Of a stretch of 12,665 nt of DNA, positions 1 to 6,495 are shown in pieces. The notes beneath the pieces were generated by a model, which saw nothing but the letters and a program-made list of their open reading frames with translations, searched no databases and was not told where the DNA came from. The DNA is taken from NCBI GenBank assembly GCA_030837935.1, contig JAUQXU010000459.1:1-12665 (forward strand). Direction: 5' to 3'. The first letter of the stretch is position 1. Every line of letters begins with the position of its first letter. The translations under genes and the position numbers were made by a program. The stretch comes from Candidatus Brocadia sp. Its GTDB lineage: Bacteria > Planctomycetota > Brocadiia > Brocadiales > Brocadiaceae.

Positions 1-137
1 TGGACCCTTTCACACAAGAATCCCTTTGTTTTCGCCATATTTTACCCTATCTCTCGGTATTATTCAACGCTCTTCATTACCTATTTCCACCTGCTTTGCC
101 TTATTCCACTTGGCTTTGGGGTGTTTCCGTTCAAACA

Positions 138-209
138 CTAACTATGTTATTAACTAACTTGCTTTAGTCTGACAAATAGTACAGCGTAAGTCAAAGAATA
201 ATTGACATA
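138..209 (+). repeat. Direct repeat, copy 1 of 2
   Basis: The last 40 bases (170-209) are identical to 4957-4996, and the 32 bases before them match at most positions (7 to 8 differences by eye). Copy 2 sits directly in front of an integrase remnant. After copy 1 the sequence repeats a TTGACATA-like block once more and then leaves the shared sequence, with no clear integrase reading frame. I infer that this was the upstream region of an integrase gene, duplicated or left behind by recombination. Confidence 0.8.
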
Positions 210-260
210 AATATTGACATATAAAATTTTCACTACAAGACGGAAGAGGTCGAATCTTTC

Positions 261-357
261 CAGGTTGTCCGAGAATAGGTGTTTTAACAAATTATTGTGT
301 CATAATTCCTTTCATGACAATACCTGTTTTTTTAATTTTGTATTCCCGGACAACCTG
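261..357. repeat. Nested inverted-repeat element (MITE-like)
   Basis: Outer arms at 261-277 and 341-357 are inverted copies matching at 16 of 17 bases (left arm begins CAGGTTGTCCG). Inside lies a second inverted repeat, TGTCAT at 298-303 against ATGACA at 314-319. The whole 97-bp unit can fold into one long interrupted hairpin. It encodes nothing visible. It could be a miniature transposable element or a folded recombination site. I did not see obvious target-site duplications. Confidence 0.6.
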
Positions 358-758
358 TAAAAGGTTTGTTTTCACGGAGATATTTTGAGAACTCTGGTAT
401 TCTTTAAAGTCATCCATTCGAAAAGGGCGTAATTCTCACACTTTACTAAAATTAAGCTACGAGATTAGTCATGAAACAACCGTTATAAGAGTACCAAAGA
501 ATATATGAGGGTAATCCCTTAAGGGATGCCGGTAACAATGCCCTTTTAGGGCTAATCAAGCTACTAGCTACGCTGGTGGCACTGACTTTACATGTAAGAT
601 GCGACCCTCGGTACCACTCCAATTCTTTCTCAAAAGCACTCAAAATGTAGTAGTATACCAGACGGTTGCCTGCTCGTGATAACTTTTGGAGTTCTATTTT
701 TTTCCTAAAAACCTTGAAGACTTGTAGTATTTAAAATAGTGAACATCGAACATTTCTA

Positions 759-3182
759 TTATCGCTTTGCAGTGGCTGAGGTTACATTTGAATAATCAGA
801 ATTTCCTGCTGAATTATAACTTCGGATGCGATAGGAATAAGTAATTCCCGCTGTTAGTTTACTGTCTGTGTACGTAGTTGCATTTGTCCCCACAGTTGCA
901 ATTTGCGTCCACGGGACACTGCTTGTAGACCGTTCAATGCTAAATCCTGTTTCATTAGAAGAATTATCTGCCCAGTTCAAACTGATTTTTGCCTTTTTCA
1001 GGGCGGTTGCAGTGAGATTGCCCGGTGCTGCTGGAATGGTTTGTAATGTTGTTGCACTGGCTATATTGGAGTAATTGGAATTGCCAGCAGTATTGTAAGC
1101 GCGTACGCGATAATAATACGTTGTACCCGCAGCACAGTCGGAGTCGGTATAGGAAGGCGTGTTCGCATTTGTCGTTGCAATTTGAGAAAAATTAACGCCA
1201 TTGGTAGAACGTTCAATCTTAAAGCCATCTTCATTATCCGCATTGTCAGTCCAGGATAGTTCAACGCTGGTGGACGAGATCACGGTTGCACTAAGATTTC
1301 CAGGCGCAGCAGGACCGGGGTTTGTACCGGAATCAGGATCAGCAAAGTAAGCAGCAAGAGCAGCATACGACCCTTGATAACCAATAGAGTTTTCTGTAAT
1401 CTCCCATGTAACTGCCGCCCAATCCGTTTGATCAGCCCAGTCCCGGTAGTACCGATTATAATATATAGCACCGCCGGGCGGTATCGCAGTACCGCTATAT
1501 GATGCATTCGGACCACCAGGAACAAATCCTGGGGCCGGGCCGTACGTAGAAATTTTATTATCCGAAACTCCAAGATTATCCACTCCCTTAAAATACGGGT
1601 AGTCAGGCTCTTCTACCGATGAAGGTTTTCCTACGAAATTCGTTTCCGAAAACGTGTTGCCAGACATACCAAACCAGTCGTGGTAGAACTGGAAGGAAGA
1701 ATGTTCACCGCCCAGCGAAGCCATATTGCTGAGGTACATCATATTCAATGCATTCTGACCATGAAAGAAATGGAGAAAGTTTTGTGCGTGATGCCTGCAT
1801 TCGCCTGCTGTGTGTGACCCTGTTTCGTTCAGTTTGGCGGCAGTCATCAGAAAAATGCCTTGTGCTGCTCGTGGTGTATTGGATCCCCAGTGGTAAGACC
1901 AGGAAGGCATACCGTTGCGATAGAGGTCATTCTTGCTGAAAAGATAATCTACCTGATACCGGATATTGGCGCGCATATTAGCAACAACAGTAGCAGTAGC
2001 ACCCAAGGTCTGAATATACGTAACTGCTGCATGCGTATCGAAACTGGCTACATTAAAGAAACGATCGGCCCAATTGTTGGGATAAAAAGTGTCCACGTAA
2101 TTCCTGGCAGAAATTGTGTCGGGTTCTGTGCAAAAGATTTCCGCTGCAGCCCACACTTTTATTTCACGAATGTTATCCGCTTCACTGTCACCCTGCGTAA
2201 GGAGCCACGACCAGGCATTTAATGCGGCAGTCTTCAAGGTCGCTGCGTATGATGTCATTCCGATTGAGTCGTAAACACGGGATGCACATGAAAAGGTACC
2301 TGCAACGACAGCGCCTGATTCCATGTTGGGATTCTGGTAGTACCGGATATTTGTATCTGCGCTTGGAGGGGAATTACCGTCATAACCATCAACGTGCATC
2401 TGGGAAAGAACTGCACCACTGCCAAGCTGCATATTCAGCATCCAATCCAGTTCCCACTTGATTTCATCCAGAATATCCGGAATCCCGTTTCCTGATTCTG
2501 GGATGTTCAAGTCACCGTCGGCGAAAGCACCTGGATTATCTTCATAAGCACGCAACAGAAAAAGTATTGCTGTGGAAACAGCTTCCGATACGTATTTATT
2601 GTAATCACCTGCATCATGCCAACCTCCGGTAAGATCACATGTTCCGTAATTGGTATGCCCGGAAGCAGGACCGGTTGCCGTATCAGTCATGTGGCATGCA
2701 GACTCATCTGCCCATGCACCAGCGTAGATATTAGATTTGGGTGTATTGCATCGCTGGTAGTAGAACGTTTTCAATGCCGTATGTAATACAGCATTGTAAA
2801 TATCCTCACGAATCTCAAAATCATAAGATTGCTTGCCCAAAGCAGGGCTGTAGAGACGATACGTTCCCGGTTCTGTCAGTATACTAAAATCAACCCACCA
2901 GATTGTGTCACCCGAGGGAGCCCCATCATATCCTTTGCTAACAATAGTTCCTCCGTTGCCCGGAATCGTAAACACTACAGTGTCATTCGTTGTTCGTATT
3001 TCTACAACAGACCCGGGGTTCTCGGAAAATACAGCCACCTTGACGTCATTAGGACGGTAGCCAAAATGGTCTAATTTAATAGCCTGACCAACCGGTGCTG
3101 CGCCAACAGGCCTTAAAAAACTAACGAAAGCAAACAGAACAAAGCAGATGAAAGACGAGTAAAGAAATCTACCGTGTGGCAT
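759..3182 (-). CDS. Secreted glycoside hydrolase family 9 (endoglucanase-type) with two FN3 domains
   Basis: Likely an extracellular endo-beta-glucanase hydrolysing beta-1,4-glucan. The 807-residue protein starts with a signal peptide (hydrophobic residues about 6-28, Ala-Ala-Pro near the cleavage site). Next come an N-terminal Ig-like CelD_N-type domain (about 31-125) and a GH9 catalytic domain (about 128-615). The latter shows HDAGDY at 189-194 (catalytic Asp pair), HGQN at 474-477, and WEITENSI at 593-600 with the probable acid Glu597. Two fibronectin III modules follow (about 625-712 and 718-805). I chose the ATG at 3180-3182 because GGAGG lies 7 bases upstream and the signal peptide then starts properly; a longer frame from 3242 lacks this. 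It is a single-gene unit with no carbohydrate gene nearby. No dockerin or sorting motif is visible. The substrate is inferred; some GH9 enzymes act on other beta-glucans or glucosaminides. Confidence 0.9.
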   Translation of the reverse strand: MPHGRFLYSSFICFVLFAFVSFLRPVGAAPVGQAIKLDHFGYRPNDVKVAVFSENPGSVVEIRTTNDTVVFTIPGNGGTIVSKGYDGAPSGDTIWWVDFSILTEPGTYRLYSPALGKQSYDFEIREDIYNAVLHTALKTFYYQRCNTPKSNIYAGAWADESACHMTDTATGPASGHTNYGTCDLTGGWHDAGDYNKYVSEAVSTAILFLLRAYEDNPGAFADGDLNIPESGNGIPDILDEIKWELDWMLNMQLGSGAVLSQMHVDGYDGNSPPSADTNIRYYQNPNMESGAVVAGTFSCASRVYDSIGMTSYAATLKTAALNAWSWLLTQGDSEADNIREIKVWAAAEIFCTEPDTISARNYVDTFYPNNWADRFFNVASFDTHAAVTYIQTLGATATVVANMRANIRYQVDYLFSKNDLYRNGMPSWSYHWGSNTPRAAQGIFLMTAAKLNETGSHTAGECRHHAQNFLHFFHGQNALNMMYLSNMASLGGEHSSFQFYHDWFGMSGNTFSETNFVGKPSSVEEPDYPYFKGVDNLGVSDNKISTYGPAPGFVPGGPNASYSGTAIPPGGAIYYNRYYRDWADQTDWAAVTWEITENSIGYQGSYAALAAYFADPDSGTNPGPAAPGNLSATVISSTSVELSWTDNADNEDGFKIERSTNGVNFSQIATTNANTPSYTDSDCAAGTTYYYRVRAYNTAGNSNYSNIASATTLQTIPAAPGNLTATALKKAKISLNWADNSSNETGFSIERSTSSVPWTQIATVGTNATTYTDSKLTAGITYSYRIRSYNSAGNSDYSNVTSATAKR

Positions 3183-3260
3183 ATATTTCCTCCATAAATT
3201 TAAGTATAATGACTTAAAAATACAGTACATAACTCCGATCACTGAGGAGAATCTTAAATT

Positions 3261-3290
3261 ATTTGATTCACATTTTCAACTTTTTGTCAA
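3261..3290 (-). promoter_or_regulatory. Possible sigma-70 promoter for the GH9 gene
   Basis: On the minus strand a perfect TTGACA (3285-3290) is followed, after 18 bases, by TCAAAT (3261-3266), a four-of-six match to the -10 consensus. It lies about 80 bases upstream of the chosen ATG, leaving an AT-rich leader with the GGAGG ribosome-binding site. A second -10-like TATACT lies closer to the gene without a clear -35. Prediction by eye only. Confidence 0.3.
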
Positions 3291-3313
3291 TAAAAACACA
3301 AAACAATCGATGC

Positions 3314-3547
3314 TTACTTTTGCAAATAACTATCAGCATTAATCAGAATTATAGTTTTACTGTTCTGCGTAATTACGGCAATTCCTTTTTTAGCGGTAAA
3401 TTTAGATGCAGCCGAACGGAAACTGTCCCACTCATCCTGTGGAAAATGGAGGGAGGCATAGAAGAGCCATTGATTATTGCATTGACTGTTTGTATCACTT
3501 CTTTTAATGGCTTGTTCCAGTTTGACTTGGCGAGAGAAAGAAGGATC
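3314..3547 (-). pseudogene. Start-less reading-frame remnant, unknown protein C-terminus
   Basis: A minus-strand frame of 77 residues ends at the stop at 3314-3316. It has no ATG, GTG or TTG near its upstream end, which runs into the inverted-repeat element at 3542. The translation has a balanced, protein-like composition: a charged, helical first part, then LFYASLHFPQDEW (residues 28-40), then a strand-rich tail with KKGIAVITQ and TIILINAD. I do not recognise the family. It looks like the 3' end of a gene whose 5' part was removed or displaced by the inserted element. The opposite strand carries a plus frame (3263-3556) that I judge to be its antisense shadow. It could also be a chance open frame. 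Confidence 0.35.
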
Positions 3548-3666
3548 ACATCTTGATTAGTGATTTAATTTTTTCTAATTCTATGCGCCATTGTCTTGCC
3601 GTGGCAGACAGGGTCGCAAAATTGCCTTTTATTGCAACAAATTAATCACTAATCAAGGTGCGACCT
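3542..3666. repeat. MITE-like inverted-repeat element
   Basis: Fourteen-base perfect terminal arms, CTTGATTAGTGATT at 3552-3565 and its inverse at 3644-3657, are flanked by weaker matching outer sequence (AAGGATCACA on the left against AAGGTCGCAC read inward from the right). The unit is about 125 bp and has no coding capacity. Its centre holds a short hairpin, GTCTTGCC-GT-GGCAGAC. The 12-mer GATTAGTGATTT of the left arm recurs at about 12188-12199, just past the mazF stop, suggesting a family of related ends in this genome. Confidence 0.6.
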
Positions 3667-3723
3667 TATTCCCATAGACTTGATGGTTTATTACCGGGTA
3701 GTCCGGGTTTGACGGGAGAAGTA

Positions 3724-4785
3724 TCATTCTGCCTTCTTCTTGAACTTTTCTTGTATAAAACGGTCACTGTGCTTAAAAAACAATCGGTAATCACCATATT
3801 TTGACGCTATGAATTCTGATTCTGTCTGGAGCCTTCCTATCATCTTTCCATGTCCTAGCAAATCTTCTACGTTTTCAACACCACCTTTTTTTAAATCCAG
3901 TTCCTGAGATTCACTAAGCGCAAACACGTCATAAATTGTAGTTCCAGCACCTATATTTCGGGCGAGATCGTCTCTGAAATCCACAGTAGGATCGGAGGAT
4001 TCAATCGCTTGTTTTGTCGGTCGGAAGATGAGCCGATAGGGGGCATTGACTTTATCCCTCTCAACAGGCGCACCATTAACATGTATCCGCGCTAAGTTCT
4101 CGACCGATTGATTCAGCCCTTTGCCTTTTTCGTTGACTGTTTCAAACCTGGCGTTTACAGCTCTCATAGTAAGGTTTGTGAGCCTCGGAAGAGGGAGGAT
4201 ATTAGTAAACAAATTTTGGAACACTGAATTATGCGAATGTTTGCTGAAGAAATGCCAAAATGGCTGTTGGCGATCTAATTTTCTCATCGCAACCATATTC
4301 TGCGATGGGTGGTCTCTATCAACAAGAAATTTCAAGCCTAGGCCCGGCACAACGCCAACACCGATGACTGGCCCCGCGTAGGAGAATCTGATCAGACCAT
4401 AGGCTTGCTCACTAAAGATACCTGTATAAGGCGTGTTCGGCTCAGGAATGAAAACTATTTTGGCCGTAGTTCCGTACGTGTGGAAGAGTTTTGGTTTAGG
4501 CTCCTCTAGCTCATCACTGACGCGAGTCAGGGTATCACTCAGCAAATGATTTGCAATCGATTTTAATGCCGATCTCCCAAAACGGACTACTCCGAGTATC
4601 ACATCAGGTCTTTTCTCATCCTTGTAATTCTCATACGCTGTTGCGCGAATCCCTTCATCAAAGAGATAGTCGCGTTTCTCACGGGCCGTCAAGTCTGAAT
4701 ACTTTAACCGCTCGCCACTTCTGACCGTAGTTATTTCCCTGTGGATAATTGAAGGTGTATCCTTATATTCATAATCTATTGTCAT
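3724..4785 (-). CDS. Unrecognised 353-aa protein, possibly catalase-like fold
   Basis: A complete gene: the ATG at 4783-4785 is preceded by GGAGGG at a spacing of 5 to 6 bases, and no signal peptide or membrane segment is visible, so it should be cytoplasmic. I cannot assign a family firmly. Residues about 100-181 carry a pattern seen in distant catalase-superfamily proteins: a pro-rich stretch ending in PYTGIF (119-124), GLIRFSYAG (130-138), GLGLKFLVD (148-156), then HPSQN and a WHFF block. The C-terminus has YDVFALSES (285-293) and a closing SKYGDYRLFFKHS (328-340) before a lysine-rich tail. Classical catalase signatures, such as the distal His motif and the proximal R-x-x-x-Y motif, are not evident, so a heme enzyme is only a guess. 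It stands alone, with an inverted repeat in its promoter region (4822-4841). Confidence 0.85.
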   Translation of the reverse strand: MTIDYEYKDTPSIIHREITTVRSGERLKYSDLTAREKRDYLFDEGIRATAYENYKDEKRPDVILGVVRFGRSALKSIANHLLSDTLTRVSDELEEPKPKLFHTYGTTAKIVFIPEPNTPYTGIFSEQAYGLIRFSYAGPVIGVGVVPGLGLKFLVDRDHPSQNMVAMRKLDRQQPFWHFFSKHSHNSVFQNLFTNILPLPRLTNLTMRAVNARFETVNEKGKGLNQSVENLARIHVNGAPVERDKVNAPYRLIFRPTKQAIESSDPTVDFRDDLARNIGAGTTIYDVFALSESQELDLKKGGVENVEDLLGHGKMIGRLQTESEFIASKYGDYRLFFKHSDRFIQEKFKKKAE

Positions 4786-4821
4786 TTTGTCCCTCCGTTA
4801 ATCAGCCAAAGCGTACAGTTG

Positions 4822-4841
4822 CTCAAGAATGGTACCTTGAG
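4822..4841 (-). promoter_or_regulatory. Candidate operator upstream of the 353-aa gene
   Basis: A 20-bp inverted repeat has perfect 6-base arms, CTCAAG at 4822-4827 and CTTGAG at 4836-4841, with GGTACC inside. It sits about 37 bases upstream of the ATG. On the minus strand a -10-like TATAGT (4844-4849) lies immediately before it, so a bound dimeric regulator would cover the start of transcription. The -35 is not clear. Inference from position and symmetry only. Confidence 0.3.
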
Positions 4842-4924
4842 ACACTATAACTGAGAAACATCATTAAATTAAAAAATACATGCACAATAAGCAGTGCGCA
4901 TCGTTGTCCGTAGCGCGTGGACAT

Positions 4925-4996
4925 CTAACTATATTATGAACAAATTTTCTTCAGTTTGACAAATAGTACAGCGTAAGTCAAAGAATAATTGACATA
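4925..4996 (+). repeat. Direct repeat, copy 2 of 2
   Basis: Bases 4957-4996 are identical to 170-209 and the 32 bases before match copy 1 at most positions. The repeat ends exactly where the integrase-like reading frame becomes recognisable. It also contains two TTGACA-like hexamers, so it may be the old promoter region, or a recombination site, belonging to that integrase. Confidence 0.8.
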
Positions 4997-5001
4997 TAAA
5001 A

Positions 5002-5229
5002 AATTATAAGAAGTGGTTGAGATATTACCTTGATTTCTTCCATAAATACTGTGATGGGTATGCTGACAGGGAATCCCTTAAACATTTCATGATCAAGTTG
5101 CATGAGAAACATCAATCTCCTGCGATGCAAGAGGAGGCGGCACAGGCAGTGTCCCTTTTGCAAGCCGCCCCTCACCTTTTGGTAAATCCTTCAGGGGGCA
5201 GGATCTATCCCTGTCCCTGTAAGGAGTGA
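5002..5229 (+). pseudogene. Tyrosine recombinase/integrase remnant (N-terminal SAM-like domain)
   Basis: The frame reads NYKKWLRYYLDFFHKY, then RESLKHFMIKLHEKHQSP, then AAQAVSLL, which is the N-terminal DNA-binding (SAM-like, Phage_int_SAM_4 type) region of integron/phage-type tyrosine recombinases. Homology begins at 5002, before any good start codon (TTG at 5017 falls inside the motif), and degrades after AVSLL into a proline-rich tail that stops at 5227-5229. The catalytic domain with its R-H-R-Y residues is missing, so this is a dead fragment of about 70 codons. It follows copy 2 of the direct repeat and precedes a BrnT/BrnA pair, a kind of module often carried as mobile cargo. Confidence 0.7.
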
Positions 5230-5273
5230 GGGGGATGGTGTGTCTTGAGTATATGTATTGTATCAATGATAAA

Positions 5274-5289
5274 TTATCGTCAACGATAA
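5274..5289. repeat. 16-bp hairpin between integrase remnant and brnA
   Basis: TTATCGT at 5274-5280 and ACGATAA at 5283-5289 form a 7-bp perfect stem with a two-base centre. It lies between two convergent units, the integrase remnant and the brnTA pair. No T-run follows on either strand, so it is not a typical terminator. It could be an operator-like palindrome or part of a former recombination site. Confidence 0.35.
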
Positions 5290-5415
5290 AGATTTGATCC
5301 CATCTTTCCCCATCTTTCCTTTCTGCGGTTGGGCAAGGTTAGTTACTTTTTAACACTACTTCGCCGGCAAGACCAGGTTGAAATCGCAGGGGTAGCAGGT
5401 CGGCTTGATGCGGTG

Positions 5416-5655
5416 TTAGGTGCGTTGTTGATAATGTGATGCATACCAATCAACAATTTGCCGAATCATTTTTTGATACGAAATGTGATGCTCGTTTGCT
5501 TTCTTCTTGAAAAAATCAACGCTTTCTTTTTTCAGGGAAATTGTTATCTTAACGTTTTCCTCTTTCAAGACCAGTTGATCCGGAGAGGGTAGAAAATCTT
5601 TAACAACTCTTAGTTTTCCCATAGGTTCGCCAGTGTACTTTATTTTGTTCTTCAT
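5416..5655 (-). CDS. brnA: BrnA-type antitoxin (ribbon-helix-helix)
   Basis: A 79-residue antitoxin that should bind and neutralise BrnT and, as a ribbon-helix-helix dimer, repress its own operon. The strand-and-helix core is KITISLKKESVDFFKKKA (residues about 36-53), followed by the second helix ending IRQIVDWYASHY, as in BrnA/CopG-like antitoxins. The ATG at 5653-5655 has a good ribosome-binding site (GGGGAGG, 7 bases upstream). An internal ATG at 5622 would lose the N-terminus and has no comparable site. It overlaps the 3' end of brnT by 56 bases in another frame, so the two are translationally linked. The order toxin first, antitoxin second is the known BrnTA arrangement. Confidence 0.85.
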   Translation of the reverse strand: MKNKIKYTGEPMGKLRVVKDFLPSPDQLVLKEENVKITISLKKESVDFFKKKANEHHISYQKMIRQIVDWYASHYQQRT

Positions 5656-5917
5656 ATAACTTCCTCCCCTTTCTCCAATATCCCGCTCCGTAAATGCGGA
5701 TTACATTCCCTCTATATCCGAATCTCACTGTCATGATGCCTTCTCCCACACGACCGATGCAGTAAAACCGTTCTTCCTCTCTGCTGTGGTTGATATCTTC
5801 AACTATGATACGGTGAGGGTCAAGAAAGGCATGCTGAGCCAACGAAAAAGAAACATTGTGCTTGGCCTGATTTTCCTTGTCCTTCTCATCGTCCCATTCA
5901 AAATGGGTCTTTTTCAT
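5600..5917 (-). CDS. brnT: BrnT-family ribonuclease toxin
   Basis: A 105-residue BrnT toxin (RelE-like fold, an RNase that blocks translation when free). It shows the family's features in order: FEWDDEKDKENQAKHNVSF at the N-terminus, FLDPHRI with IVEDINHSREEERFYCIG in the middle, VRFGYRGNVIRIYGA, and a closing basic RKGRKLYEE helix (about residues 82-90). The last 15 or so residues come from the overlap with brnA and are probably not conserved. No Shine-Dalgarno sequence precedes the ATG at 5915-5917, but a promoter-like pair lies so close (-10 ending 6 bases upstream) that the message may be leaderless. Just inside the gene is a perfect inverted repeat, CCCATT-CAA-AATGGG (about 5893-5907), a possible operator. 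Confidence 0.88.
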   Translation of the reverse strand: MKKTHFEWDDEKDKENQAKHNVSFSLAQHAFLDPHRIIVEDINHSREEERFYCIGRVGEGIMTVRFGYRGNVIRIYGAGYWRKGRKLYEEQNKVHWRTYGKTKSC

Positions 5918-5923
5918 AGAGAT

Positions 5924-5951
5924 AGTTTACCAGATAAAACAAAAAGAGCAA
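5924..5951 (-). promoter_or_regulatory. Possible brnTA promoter with leaderless start
   Basis: On the minus strand TTGCTC (5946-5951), a 16-base spacer and TAAACT (5924-5929) resemble a sigma-70 promoter. Only 6 bases separate the -10 from the brnT ATG, so transcription would start at or next to the start codon. That fits the absence of a ribosome-binding site there. Prediction by eye. Confidence 0.3.
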
Positions 5952-6047
5952 TATAAAAGTATGGGTAGTTGTATGTATTAGAAGGGGTGTGTTTGTCTAA
6001 TTCGAACTCAATGCCGTATTCGTGATCAAGCTGCAAGAGATGAAGAA

Positions 6048-6360
6048 TTGCCACAGAAAAAGCTGGTAGGGGATAACAGGATTGTAGAGAGGGTATTGGA
6101 TGAAGTAGTAAAACGTTTTAAAATAGAAAGAATTCGGTTATTAAAGAGGAAAAGACGAGTACCACAAACAATCAGAGATATATGCAGGAGGTATATCTTA
6201 AAAAAACACAGTGGGTTAGATAATAAGATGATCGGGAAAGTATTTGGTGTAAGTTCAAGCACGGAACAAAAGCTGCCCTGTGGATAAGCGTACAATTGAA
6301 AAACAAAGAAGACTAAAAGAAAAGAGACTGGCAGGAGTATATTTTATATTAAAGGTCTGA
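6048..6360 (+). pseudogene. Transposase C-terminal remnant with frameshift (DnaA-like HTH)
   Basis: The frame reads LVGDNRIVERVLDEV, then RDICRRYILKKHSGLDNKMIGKVFGVSSST, which resembles the DnaA-domain-IV-like helix-turn-helix tail found at the C-terminus of many Y1 (REP-associated) transposases. The reading frame then breaks: the frame stops at 6285-6287, but the shifted frame continues as KRTIEKQRRLKEKR and runs to a stop at 6358-6360, so a small indel near 6262-6285 is likely. The catalytic HUH domain is absent upstream. The closing AAAGGTCTGACCC is a tail I associate with such elements. The start at 6048 would be TTG with no ribosome-binding site. Decayed and non-functional. Confidence 0.5.
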
Positions 6361-6422
6361 CCCTTGACCCTTTCCTCCGATAGTTAGGCATGTTTGTTTA
6401 TTTCTATCCATGCAATTTTTAT

Positions 6423-6495
6423 GTAGGCATCGCCTACCACTTATTTCAGATTTATGCGGGTAATTGTGCAGTTTGATTTGCCAGGCGATGCCTAC
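6423..6495. repeat. REPIN-like pair of inverted REP sequences
   Basis: GTAGGCATCGCCT at 6423-6435 and its exact inverse AGGCGATGCCTAC at 6483-6495 form a 13-base perfect inverted repeat around a 47-bp loop. Each arm is also nearly palindromic on its own (GTAGGC-ATC-GCCTAC at 6423-6437). Two inverted REP units in one short element define a REPIN, which REP-associated transposases mobilise. The right arm lies inside the 3' end of the transposase remnant at 6452-6682, matching that relationship. Confidence 0.65.

Larger units (their letters stand above)
1..758. other. Gene-free stretch with repeats
   Basis: I see no convincing gene here. A 63-codon frame on the minus strand (452-643) has no recognisable motif and runs through several palindromes, so I do not call it. 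The stretch holds one copy of a direct repeat (138-209), a nested inverted repeat (261-357), a perfect 14-bp palindrome centred on TTAA (514-527), and a short hairpin GCCCT-TTT-AGGGC near 540-552. No T-run follows these hairpins, so none is a clear terminator for the hydrolase gene that ends at 759. Confidence 0.6.

Noticed and set aside
1..130. Short minus-strand frame VFERKHPKAKWNKAKQ at the left edge
   Set aside because: Only about 24 codons between stops, with no start signal and no recognised family.
452..643. 63-codon minus-strand frame
   Set aside because: No recognisable motif, no ribosome-binding site, and it spans two palindromes; most likely chance.
3263..3556. 97-codon plus-strand frame between the GH9 gene and the MITE-like element
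   Set aside because: It lies antisense to a more protein-like minus-strand remnant and has no family features.
5380..5425. Integron attC-like GTTAGGT motif beside brnA
   Set aside because: A matching partner core site and the hairpin arms of an attC site could not be found at a suitable distance.
5330..5440. Short open plus frame (LLRRQDQVEIAGVAGRLDAV)
   Set aside because: Protein-like to the eye, but about 35 codons, without a start and partly antisense to brnA; cannot be supported.
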